Positions 41,443 through 52,700 of a stretch of DNA of 64,000 bases are shown piece by piece. The stretch comes from Dactylis glomerata (Eukaryota > Streptophyta > Magnoliopsida > Poales > Poaceae), in assembly GCA_007115705.1 (NCBI GenBank), contig QXEO01000338.1:744001-808000 (forward strand). Reading direction: 5' to 3'. Within the stretch, counting starts at the first letter, position 1. Each line of letters opens with the position of its first letter. The notes beneath the pieces are model-generated. The model had not been told where the DNA came from. It was given only the letters and a program-made list of their open reading frames with translations, and did not search any database. The position numbers and the translations under genes are program-made.

Positions 41443-43494
41443 ATGGCTACTTCTGAAAACACCAAGTTGTGTGAATTTACTAGCACAAACAATAGTGATT
41501 TTATCTGCACTCCTATTAAGCCACCTGCTACTGCTGCAAATTTTTATGAGATTAAGCCTGCTTTATTGAACCTTGTTATGAAAGAGCAATTTTCTGGTGC
41601 TAGTACTGAAGATGCTGCAGCTCATCTCAACAATTTTGTTGAGCTATGTGAGATGCAAAAATATAAGGATGTAGAAAGTGACATTATTAAGCTCAAGTTG
41701 TTTCCTTTTTCTTTGAGAGGAAAAGCTAAAGATTGGTTGTTGTCTTTGACTATGAATAGTATTGATTCATGGGCTAAGTGTAAGGATGCTTTTATTGGTA
41801 GATATTATCCTCCTGCTAAAATTATATCTCTGCGTAGCAATATTATGAAGTTTAGTCAGTTTGATAATGAACATGTTGCTCAAGCTTGGGAAAGAATGAA
41901 ATCTATGATAAAGAATTGTCCCACTCATGGACTGACTACTTGGATGATTGTCCAAACTTTTTATGCAGGACTGAATTTTTCTTCGAGGAACCTACTTGAT
42001 TCAGCTGCTGGAGGCACTTTTATGTCCCTTACCTTGGGCGCCGCAACGAAGCTACTTGACAACATGATGGTAAATTATTTCGAATGGCACACCGAGAGAA
42101 CTCCACAAGGTAAGAAGGTAAATTCTGTTGAGGAAACCTCTTCCTTTAGTGATAAGATTGATACCATTATGGCTATGCTTGCTAATGATAGGACTCATGT
42201 TGATCCTAATAATGTTCCTTTAGCCTCTTTGGTTGCTCAAGAAGAGCATGTTGATGTGAACTTCATTAGAAACAATAATTTTAACAACAATGCTTATAGG
42301 AACAATTTTGCTAGTAATAATTATAGGCCATATCCTTCTACCAATGGTAATGGTTATGGTAATTCCTACAGCAACACTAGGGCCGCGCCCTCTGAACTTG
42401 AAGTCATGCTCAAAGACTTCATGGTAAAACAGTCTGCTTTTAACAAGTCTGTTGAGGAAAAGTTAGGCAAAATTGATATTCTTGCTTCTAAAGTTGATAG
42501 CCTTGCTCATGATGTTGAACTTCTGAAATTAAAAGTGTTGCCTAATGATGTGAAAGAGAACAATGTTTTTGCTACTGCTAATGCTATTCAAGTTGGAATT
42601 GATGAAAATCTTAGATTGTTAGCAGAATTGCATGCTAGATGGGAAAGAGAGGATGAGATTGCTAGGAATATGAAAGTTTGTACTATTACTACCTCTGATG
42701 ATGTTGTTCCTACTGCTAGCAATCCTCTTACTTTGATTGGTGTAGAGAAAACTCCCACTCCTTGTGCTAAAAAGCTTAAAACTGCCAAAACTTTTTATCA
42801 AAAGAGTGCTGAAATTTTTCGGAGTGTAGGAGATGATAGCTCTACTTCTTTTAATGATTTTGATGTTGATGGCTGCAATATATCTGAAGTTATTTTGTCC
42901 TTGCAAAATCTTTCTTTGACTCCCAATGCTAGTTCTTTAAATATTGCCTTTACTAAGCATATTACCAATGCTCTCATAAAAATTAGGGATGAAAAGTTGC
43001 AGCAAAAAGCTTCCGTTCCCAAGAAGTTAGAAGATGGTTGGGAACCCATCATTGATATGAATGTTAATGGTTTTGATTGCCATGCTTTATGTGATCTAGG
43101 TGCTAATATTTCTATCATGCCTAGAAAAATTTATGATATGCTTGATTTACCACCTCTTGAAAAATGTTATTATGATGTTCCTATTGCTGATGTTGCTAAG
43201 AAGAAACCTTTGGGAAGGATTAATGATGTTCTTATTATGGTTAACAATAACCTTGTTCCCGTTGATTTTCTTGTTATGGACGTTGACTGCCATGCTTCAT
43301 GTCCTATTATTTTGGGAAGACCTTTTCTTCGAACTGTAGGTGCCATCATTGATTTGAGGGAAGGCACTATAAAATATCAATTCCCACTCAAGAAAGGTAT
43401 GGAACACTTCCCTAGGAAAAGAAAGAAATTGCTTTTTGACTCTATTCTTAGAGCAAATTATGAGCTTGATGCTTCATCACTTGATGTTACTTGA
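41443..43494 (+). CDS. Family X gag-protease (683 aa)
   Basis: ATG 41443 (MATSENTKLCEFTSTNN) was chosen because the minus-strand copy begins at the same point; the frame is open further upstream through leader sequence. Gag core: KPALLNLVMKEQFSGAS, LRGKAKDWLLSL, AFIGRYYPPAKI, HVAQAWERMKSMIKNCPTHG. A central Asn-rich stretch (RNNNFNNNAYRNNFASNNYR) and a coiled-coil segment follow. The protease-like part is NGFDCHALCDLGANISIMPR with PIILGRPFLRT. The catalytic motif reads CDLGAN rather than Asp-Ser/Thr-Gly, a common variant in this type of element. The ORF ends in ANYELDASSLDVT with no pol downstream. It is intact. Confidence 0.9.
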   Translation: MATSENTKLCEFTSTNNSDFICTPIKPPATAANFYEIKPALLNLVMKEQFSGASTEDAAAHLNNFVELCEMQKYKDVESDIIKLKLFPFSLRGKAKDWLLSLTMNSIDSWAKCKDAFIGRYYPPAKIISLRSNIMKFSQFDNEHVAQAWERMKSMIKNCPTHGLTTWMIVQTFYAGLNFSSRNLLDSAAGGTFMSLTLGAATKLLDNMMVNYFEWHTERTPQGKKVNSVEETSSFSDKIDTIMAMLANDRTHVDPNNVPLASLVAQEEHVDVNFIRNNNFNNNAYRNNFASNNYRPYPSTNGNGYGNSYSNTRAAPSELEVMLKDFMVKQSAFNKSVEEKLGKIDILASKVDSLAHDVELLKLKVLPNDVKENNVFATANAIQVGIDENLRLLAELHARWEREDEIARNMKVCTITTSDDVVPTASNPLTLIGVEKTPTPCAKKLKTAKTFYQKSAEIFRSVGDDSSTSFNDFDVDGCNISEVILSLQNLSLTPNASSLNIAFTKHITNALIKIRDEKLQQKASVPKKLEDGWEPIIDMNVNGFDCHALCDLGANISIMPRKIYDMLDLPPLEKCYYDVPIADVAKKKPLGRINDVLIMVNNNLVPVDFLVMDVDCHASCPIILGRPFLRTVGAIIDLREGTIKYQFPLKKGMEHFPRKRKKLLFDSILRANYELDASSLDVT

Positions 43495-46400
43495 TTCGCA
43501 ATTTTCTGCGCCTAGCTCAAAGGCGTTAAAGAAAAGCACTCTTGGGAGATAACCCAATGTTTTACTTTCAGTACTTTTTCTTTAATTTGAGTCTTGGAAT
43601 TCATTACTACTGTAATGACCGCGCCTTATCCTTTTTATTTTATTGTTGTGCCAAGAGAAGCCTCTAATTCGAGTGAGGTAAAGATTTGGGGATGTTGCTG
43701 TCCTGAAACTGTTTTCGGTGCTACACCGTAAAAATTCGTATAAATTCTCTGTATATCTTTTGGACCTGAAATTTCTTGTGCATATGCCCCAGGTTATATC
43801 CAAACTTTCGTTAGTTGAACACTTTTTTATTTGAGCAACAGAAAACCCCTCAAAAATTCGACCTTTGTCAGCTGTTCTGTTTTGACAGATTTCTGCCACT
43901 ATTCATTTTTGTCGCTTTATCGCTTTCTTTTAGAGTTCTTTTGATCATGGAACTTTTGGGGAAGTTGCTACAGTAGTAAACACTTAATATTTGGTGGTTT
44001 TGGGTTGAAACCTGAAGCAAAAAGAGGTTGATTATATGTTATGCTTGCACTAATGTTGCTAATAGATTTGTGTTTAGTTTTGTATGAAGGAAGTTTTCAA
44101 GTGTAGGGATTGGAGAATGATGAGATGAATTGAAGAATGGGCAAAAGCTCAAGCTTGGGGATGCCCATGCATCACCCCAAGAAATATCCAAGAAGTACAA
44201 GCGTCAAAGCTTGGGGATGCTCCCGAGGCACCCCTTCTTCATCGGCAAAAATCAGGTCACCTTTCAAGACACTATATTTTTATTGCTTCATGCACTATGC
44301 GTTTTTCTTGGAGCGTCAGTTGTTTTAGTTTTCTTAGTTAGTTTAGTTTTTTTTTCTGCAATAAATGGTTGGACCCCAAAAAATTTCTTTTGGAGGAGAT
44401 GTACTCGTTTTCATTTGCCAAGAACATTCCGTTTTCACTCTATTCGTTTCAACGAGTGTTCTTCTTTTTCCGCTACTGCTTTTGGTTTTTGTTTTCGCCT
44501 TGATTTGCATTCAGATCTTGTCATATTTGTTTATCAAGGTGTATTTTTGCCTCTGATCTTTATTGGTTTTCATCAAAAGAGGTGTCTTTCAAAATTTCAA
44601 ATGGTGTTGGAAAAGAGAAAAAGCTTTATGCAAAAAAAAGTGGTACAAGAAGGAGCTTGTGTAGACTGCGGCTTAGGCTTTTTCATGTCATGCTTGATGT
44701 CTTTTTGATAGTATGCTTAGTGTTTTTGCTGTAGCATGACTTGTCTCAAATAACTGAGATTTCTTAATGAGCCTTTGAAAAAATCATGCGTTGTTTTTAT
44801 TGTATGGAAGCATTATTTTGGTTTTCTCCTTGATACTTTATTTGGGTTGACTTGGCACATGCTCACACATGTTAGACTCTTACAAAGTCGCCAATAGCCT
44901 CTATGATCATTTAGTTTTTGACTTTTGATGCCATCTTCTGCTTCTTTTAATGTCGCTTTGTCGCTTTGCATGATTATGGCCATTATTGCTCTCTTAGTTG
45001 GTCGCTCCCAGTCTTTTGCTAGCCCTCGCCTTGTACTGAGTATGAGCTCTACTCGTGCATCCAACTCCTAAAAACCAAAGTTTTCCAAAGTGTCCACCAT
45101 ACATACCTATTAGCAATTTGCTATTCCAAGCAAATTTGACTTGCTTTTATCTTCTCTTCAAATTGAACTCTTACCAGTGTTATGCAAAAATTGGTTAGTA
45201 AAGCTCTCACGAACCGGAAGGCACACTTTACTTTTTCTTGTTCTTAAAAATTTGACATTGTGGTCTCTTATGTTGAGTTGTTATGCTTGCAAGTTTTAAG
45301 TTGGATTCTAGCCCAACCATGCTGTCATGGGGCAAGCTTTCAACATTGCACTTCTTATTTGAGTTGATATCGTGATCTTTTGTTTATGGATGCCCACGGT
45401 GTGAAATGAATTGGGAATCTTGTGGGGATCATGGAGTTGTATATGTGTTAGTGAAACGCCTGGGCCGCCAATCTAAGCCATGCATAATTCATGGTAGAAA
45501 TTTGTAGCATACCCATGGTGGACATTCGACGACGCATCTCACAATAAAAAGCTAAACAAAATGGCAAATAAAAGAGATGTCGAGGTGTTCATTGTCTGCT
45601 TGTCCTGTCATTTTGATGTGGGCTTGTTCCATATCATCGGGCACGAAGGTACCCCGTTGGCGGTTTTCGATGATACATATATACTTACAATGACAAGAGC
45701 CTTGCTTGGGACTCTAAGTAAAGTAGCATGAGGTTTGGGTGCTCGTATTCACGGGGCATGAGGTTTTCGACTTATGATTTGTCAAGCATATGCATCATAA
45801 TTGTTCTCGCATTAACTTTAACCATTCAAGATGCTTATGATGGGGGCAATGAGAGCTCAAAGCCAGTAAGTAACATAATTTTTGAAGGTCCATAAAACTT
45901 GCAATCACTGGTTCCCTCTGCGAAGGGTCTTTCTTTTACTTTTATGTTGAGTCACCACCTTCTTTCTTTATGCACCATAAGAGAGCAAAGTTGTCATTCT
46001 TAGTTGTCCCAAAGTTCATTGATTGATTCATATTGTTGGTTTCACTTGTTCTCAAATTATTTGTATCTAGTCGCCCTCTTAAACTTGAAGGTGTCCTATG
46101 CATTTATGTTTTACTCTCTATGAAGGACAAGCTGAAAACTATTTGTATGTTTTCCTTATGATGTGAACACACGTTTGACTTTCATTGTTTTATTTTTATG
46201 ATCTTTTGTTTGTGTTCATTTGCATGTTTACAACATGGTTGCTAAGTTCTTTATTGTCAAGATTATATCTTCATGCCCATGTTTTAAGTTCTTATGATCC
46301 TAGCTCACAAATGCTTACATATATGATCAAGATTGTGTAGGTGCATGTCACCTCAAAAATTATTCTTTTGTTATCACTTACCTACTCAAGGACGAGCAGG
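43495..46400. other. Non-coding interior of family X
   Basis: About 2.9 kb with only short ORFs and no pol similarity. Three copies of an AAGCTTGGGGATGC-type motif occur (near 44151, 44209 and 46404), the last next to the 3' LTR as polypurine tract. Confidence 0.7.
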
Positions 46401-46403
46401 AGT

Positions 46404-46418
46404 TAAGCTTGGGGATGC
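46404..46418 (+). other. Polypurine tract of family X
   Basis: TAAGCTTGGGGATGC ends directly at the 3' LTR start (46419), the expected site for plus-strand priming. Confidence 0.6.
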
Positions 46419-48085
46419 TGATACGTCTCAAACGTATCTATAATTTTTGATGCTCCATGCTTGTTTTTACACCATTTGCCTACTGTTTCGTTACACTTCG
46501 TGGCACTTTTATGCATTTTCCGGAACTAACCTACTAACAAGTCGCCACAGTGCCAGTTCCCTGTTTGCTGCTGTTTTTGTGTTTCAGAAGTGATACACAG
46601 GAAATATTCTCGTAATTGGACGAAACAAGTTCCTGAAGTCTTATTTTTCCCGGAAGCTTCCAGAGATCCGAAGAGGAGACGGAGTGGGGCCATGAGGTGG
46701 CCACACACCAGGGCGGCGCAGCCCAGGCCCTGGTCGCACCCCCTACGTGTGAGACCGCCTCGGTCCACTTCTGACGATGCCCCTTCACCTATAAAGACCC
46801 CCCGACGAGAAAAACCTAAGAACCCGATCAATTTTCTAGAACACATCGTGATCTGCCACCGCCGTCGACCCGAAGATCGGGAGGGTCCAGAAGCTCTTCC
46901 CGGCACCCTGCCGGAGAGGGAAATTGCCACCGGAGGTCTTCTTCATCGCCATGCTTGCCTCCGGAGCGATGAGTGAGTAGTCTACCTTGGACTATGGGTC
47001 CATAGCAGTAGCTAGATGGTTGTCTTCTCCACCATGTGCTTCATGTTTAGATCTCATGAGCTGCCTTACATGATTGAGATCACCGTTATGTAATTCTACA
47101 TGTTTGGTTTGTTGGGATCCGATGAATATTGGTGTTATGATTGAGTTGCTATACTGAAATTTATGTTATGTTATCTCTATGTTGTTTATGATCTTGCATG
47201 CTCTCCGTTGTTAGTAGCTATCTTGGCCGAGTAGTTGCTAGTGACTCCAAGAGGGGGTATTTATGCTCGATAGTGGGTTCATGCCTCTATTTAATCTGGG
47301 GGAGTGATAGAAACCTCTAAGGTTGTAGATGTGCTGTTGCTACTAGGGAGAAAACAACATTCATATGCTCAAGGGCATATGCTTTGTTTACATTACACAC
47401 TTTGCTTAATGCAATTATCTGTTGTTCACAACTTAATACTTGTGGAGTTCTCGGATTGATTCACCACAAGTGGATTATTAGTCATAGATGCAGTTGGATG
47501 GCGGTCTATGTATTTTGTTGTAATGCCCAGAGTAAATCGCATAGTGATCTTCTTGACATATCATGTTTATCTTTATTCTATCAATTGCCCAACTGTAATT
47601 TGTTTACCCAGCATGTGTTATTTATCTTATGGAGAGACACCACTAGTGAACTGTGGATCCCGGTCCTATTTCCATCATATTGCTATCACCTATTTACTTT
47701 ACTCGCACTGTTTACTTTACTCGCATACTTCTACTGTTTTCCACTCGATACGCTCATACCCTTTGTTTCAAGCAAACCGGTGAGATTGACAACCTCATCG
47801 CAAGTTGGGAGCAAAGTACTTGGTTGTGTTGTGTGCAGGTTCCACGTTGCTACTGGCTGAAGACGAGTCAACAAGTATCGTTAAACGGCGCCCTTGTTGG
47901 AGTGTTATTAAGCTAGTCCGCATCACCTTCAGTCGTATTGTCCGCTCTTCTCCTGATCGATATAAACATTGGTATCTTAACTGAGGGAAAACTTGCTGCT
48001 ATATTCATCAAAACCTTCTCTTGGGGTTTTCCAACTGGCCGGTCATTTTACTTCATTAATTTCATATACCATCACCGCGCCATCA
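46419..48085 (+). repeat. 3' LTR of the family X element
   Basis: 1667 bp, starting TGATACGTCTCAAACG and ending CGCCATCA. It has an 18-bp tandem duplication (TTTACTTTACTCGCA-type, near 47693-47727) that is absent from the 5' LTR. Confidence 0.92.
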
Positions 48086-49228
48086 GCGCTCCCCTGCCGG
48101 CGATGGAGAAGAAGAATGCGCCGGCGGCCGTCGCCCCCGAGCCCGTCGCCTCCGAGCCCGTCGCATCCAAGCCCGTCGCATCTGAGCCCGTCGCTGCCGA
48201 GCCCGTCGCATCCGAGGGCGGCGCATCCAAGCGTGGCGCCTCCGTGAACTGGGCCTCTCTTAAGGGTGACGGACCACTTCACAAGATCAGCGACTGCTTA
48301 CTGGCGAACGAGGAGTACGTGGACACCTACGCTGCTTTGAGGCAAGTTTGTACAAATTGGCGCTCAGATCTACCTGAGCCCGACGTGCACCTGCATGAAT
48401 GGATCATGGTAGAACACGCCCTTCCACGCGCCGCTGAGTTCTCCTTCCTCAACCTCCGCACATCCCGCTACGTCACCATCGATCTAACGTAAGTTCATGC
48501 AAGGTTCAAAATCCTCCATATCTATAGAGTTAATCTATTTTTATTTTCAATCGTAAACATCTTAGTGCTGAATGTTATCTTCATCAACTCCCTTTTAGAT
48601 ACTACTTCGTCGGCTTTTACCGTGGCGTCAACGTGCTTGCCCAGAAGAACCTGCCGCACAAGATACGGCTTCTGAACCCACTCACAAAGACATTGAACTA
48701 AACGTTTGAGGCGTAGATGCCATCTATGATTGTAAAGTCAGTCGCTGTAATGAAGTCCCCGACTATGGTCTTCATTTGCACAGGTTACCCCAATGAAATT
48801 GCTTGGGTCGATAAGAGCTCTCCAACTAATGATATAGATGTAGATGATTGGGGAGAAGTAAGATTTACGATCGAGGACCATTCTCTGCGTTGCATTACCC
48901 TGTTCAATGGTGAATTGTATGCAATAGCTGTGAATGAGTTCGGAAGAATAGTGTGCACCAACAATGTCCAGTTGGAGCAGCGCGCGAGCACTGTCAACAT
49001 GAAGACACTATTTTCATTTCCAGAACTTGGAAATGGTTATGATTCCAAGTTCTACCTTGTGAAGTCGGATGGTGATCTGCTGCTTGTGTTATTGGGCGGC
49101 AACACTGACGACAACAGGCATTTGGAGGAAGGTCAACCATTGGTGTACCGTGTGGACACTGAGAGCCGCTCTCTCCATGCCGTCAGTAATATTGACAGTC
49201 GTGCCCTCTTCGTCAATTATATCCGGTG

Positions 49229-49475
49229 CACTAATGAAAAACGGGCCTTTGGCCTGGACCCTTTAGTCCCGGCCTCCATCTGGGCCGGGACTAAAGGCCC
49301 GGCCACGTCGCCCCAAATTCGCCAGCCGCCCGGGAGGCTTTGGTCCCGGCCCGTTACGAGCCTTTAGTCCCGGTTTGAGACACAAACCGGGACTAAAGGG
49401 CTATGCGCTGGGCGGCCCGCATGTGCGCCCCCTTTAGTCCCGGTTTGTGTCTCAAACCGGGACTAAAGTACTCTG
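49229..49475. repeat. CACTA left terminus and subterminal repeats
   Basis: Terminal CACTA followed by CTTTAGTCCCGG / CCGGGACTAAAG words at about 49260, 49285, 49362, 49385, 49430 and 49456, several forming hairpins. In En/Spm such repeats bind the element's own DNA-binding protein. Confidence 0.85.
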
Positions 49476-49488
49476 CCTATATATATGG
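49476..49488 (+). promoter_or_regulatory. TATA box of the TNP2 gene
   Basis: CCTATATATATGG directly after the left subterminal repeats, about 300 bp before the transposase ATG. Confidence 0.55.
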
Positions 49489-49783
49489 CCCCTGCAGCCC
49501 CTCTCTCCCCTCTTGCATTTTTTTGGATGAAAGTGTGTGAGTGTGTGCTAGCTCTCCTTTTTGCTTGGATGCACTAGAGGTGTTTGTTGAAATGTTTGTT
49601 AGAGCGATGCCGCTTCAGTTCACCGAACACAACTACGATATGAGGTGCCCGAGCCACGCTTAAGCCTCTTCCTCTTTATTTCCACTTATTCTAAAAGGTT
49701 AGCAACTATATTTCCTCGTTTAGACCGTGCGGTACTAATTTTTAGGATCGTGATTGTGTTTGATATACTGTTGCATGACGCAG

Positions 49784-52700
49784 ATGAGCCATCCATGGAT
49801 GTACGGTGATCGACGCACCGCCGCTTACAGAGAAGGCGTGCATTCTTTTCGAGATGCGGCCGATGCGAACAAGCATGGTGGTGGCTATATGTTTTGTCCA
49901 TGTGTTGAATGTCGGAATGAGAAGGACTACACTTCCTCAAGAGTCATTCAGAGCCACCTGCTTCGGTCCGGTTTTATGTCGGGCTATAATGTTTGGACCA
50001 AGCACGGAGAAAGAGGGGTTATGATGGAAGACGACGATGAAGAAGAAGAGAACGATGATGACAACTACCGATCTATGTTCCCTGAGTATGCTGATACCGC
50101 AATGGAAGACAATGAAGAAGAAGATCAGGGTGCAGAACGGGAACCAGATGAGCCCGCTGATGATCTTGGCCGGGTCATTTCTGAAGCACGGCGAGGCTGC
50201 GACACAGAAAAGGAGAGGTTGCAGTTCGAGCAGATGTTACAGGACCACAACAAATTGTTGTACCCAACTTGTGAAGATGGCCAGAAGAAGCTGGGTAGCA
50301 CACTGGAATTGCTGAAGTGGAAGGCAGAGACCGGTGTGACTGACTCGTCATTCGAAAAGTTGCTGGTACTGATGAAGAAGATGCTTCCAAGAAAGAACGA
50401 ATTGCCCGCCAGCACGTACGAAGCAAAGAAGCTTGTCTGCCCTCTAGGATTAGACGTGCAGAAGATACATGCATGCCCTAATGACTGCATCCTCTACCGC
50501 GGTGAGAAGTATGAGAATATGGATAAATGCCCGGTATGCACTGCATTGCGGTATAAGATCAGAAAAGATGACCCTGGTGAGATTGAGGGCGAGCCACCCA
50601 GGAAGAGGGTTCCTGCCAAGGTGATGTGGTATGCTCCTATAATACCACGGTTGAAACGTCTGTTCAGAAATAAAGATCATGCGAAGTTGTTGCGATGGCA
50701 CATGGAAGATCGTATGAAAGACGATAAGTTGAGGCACCCCGCCGATGGTCGGCAGTGGAGAAAAATCGAGAGAGAGTTCCCGAGATTTGCAGGTGACGCA
50801 AGGAACTTATGGTTTGGTCTGAGTACAGATGGCATGAATCCTTTTGGGGAGCAGAGTTGCAGTCACAGCACCTGGCCCGTTACTCTATGTATCTACAACC
50901 TTCCTCCTTGGTTGTGCATGAAGCGGAAGTTCATTATGATGCCAGTGCTTATCCAAGGTCCAAAGCAACCCGGCAACGACATTGATGTGTACCTAAGGCC
51001 ATTAGTTGATGAACTTTTACAGCTGTGGGCCGAACCAGGTGTACATGTGTGGGACGAGCACAAACAAGAGGAATTTGACCTTCGAGCGTTGCTTTTCGTA
51101 ACCATCAATGATTGGCCTGCTCTTAGTAACATTTCAGGACAGTCAAACAAGGGATACAATGCATGCACGCACTGTTTAGATCAGACAGAAAGTATATATC
51201 TGGACAAGTGTAGGAAGAATGTGTACCCGTACAATCGTCGTTTTCTTCCGCCCAAGCATCCCTTAAAGAAAAAAGGCAAGCATTTCAATGGCAAGGCAGA
51301 ACCCCGGGGGAAGCCTGTCATCCGTACTGGTGCTGAAGTATTTGATATGGTCAAAGATTTAAAAGTAATCTTTGGAAAGGGTCCTGGCAGCCAACCTGTT
51401 CCTAACGGCCCTGATAAGCGCGTACCCATGTGGAAGAAGAAATCTATATTTTGGGAGCTACCCTATTGGGAAGTCCATGAGGTCCGCTCCGCAATCGACG
51501 TGATGCACCTGACGAAGAATCTCTGCGTGAATATTCTAGGCTTCTTGGGCTTGTATGGGAAGTCAAAAGATACACCGGAAGCACGGGAGGACCAGGAACG
51601 TCATAAAGGAAGAGATGGCATGCATCCAGGGCAGTTTCAAGGGCGTGCCAGCTACGCTCTTACTAAGGAAGAGAAGGAAATCTTCTTTGAAGTCCTTTTC
51701 AGTATCAAGGTCCCGACTGGCTTCTCGTCGAATATAAAGGGAATCGTAAATATGAAAGACAAAAAATTCCAAAACCTAAAGTCTCATGACTGCCACGTGC
51801 TTATGACGCAATTGCTTCCGGTTGCATTGAGGGGAATTCTACCGGAAAATGTTCGCCTGGCAATTGTGAAGGTATGTGCATTCCTCAATGCAATTTCTCA
51901 GAAGGTAATCGATCGAGAAAGTCTATCAGGGTTACAGATTGATGTGGTCCAATGTCTGGTCAGCTTTGAGTTGTTGTTCCTGCCATCCTTCTTCAATATA
52001 ATGACACACCTCCTAGTTCACCTAGTCGAAGAGATTAGAATTCTCGGTCCTGTATTTCTACACAATATGTTCCCCTTCGAGAGGTTCATGGGAGTCTTAA
52101 AGAAATATGTTCGTAACCGTGCTAGGCCAGAAGGAAGCATCTCCAAGGGCTATGGAACAGAGGAGGTCATTGAGTTTTGTGTGGACTTTCTTCCTGACCT
52201 TAAGCCGATTGGTGTTCCTGAATCTCGGTATGAGGGTAGGCTGACAGGAAAAGGCACACTAGGAAGGAAAGCAAAAGTATGTATGGACGGGCATTCTTTC
52301 TCTCAAGCACACTACACAGTTCTACACAATTCCACCGTGGTGGCTCCGTATATCGTGAGACACAAGAATATTCTACGCTCCGAAAACCCGGGGAAGACTG
52401 ACTCTTGGATTAAAGGGGAACACGAGAAGACTTTCGGCAGTTGGTTGCAGACACATCTCATGAATGATGACACCGTTGGAGATCAGCTGTACTGTTTGGC
52501 CAGGCCAGCATCTTCTACGATATGTACTTTCCAAGGGTACGAGATAAATGGGAATACATTTTACACGGTTGCCCAAGATAAAAAGAGCACCAACAAAAAC
52601 AGTGGTGTCCGCTTTGATGCAACAGACGAGAATGGGCACTGTTTGGAAACATATTACGGGTACATAGAGGAGATATGGGAACTTGACTATGGACCTACTT

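Larger units (their letters stand above)
39600..48085 (+). mobile_element. Complete family X Gypsy element, non-autonomous (8.5 kb)
   Basis: LTRs 39600-41248 (1649 bp) and 46419-48085 (1667 bp) have TG...CA ends and the duplication GCGCT at 39595-39599 and 48086-48090. The interior has a primer-binding site, one gag-protease ORF and about 2.9 kb without coding similarity. No reverse transcriptase or integrase is present, so it must depend on another element's enzymes. The LTRs differ at roughly 45 places by eye (about 2.7%) plus an 18-bp tandem duplication in the 3' copy, making it older than the Tat element. Elements with TGATACGTCTC ends are common in Triticeae; I do not assign a family name. 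Confidence 0.93.

Noticed and set aside
44130..44708. 192-codon ORF in the family X interior
   Set aside because: Hydrophobic, AT-rich, no domain, and no counterpart in known gag-pol; likely chance.
47938..48102. Extending the F-box ORF upstream into the LTR
   Set aside because: The open frame upstream of 48103 is retrotransposon LTR inserted later; MULE1's leader shows the original start region.
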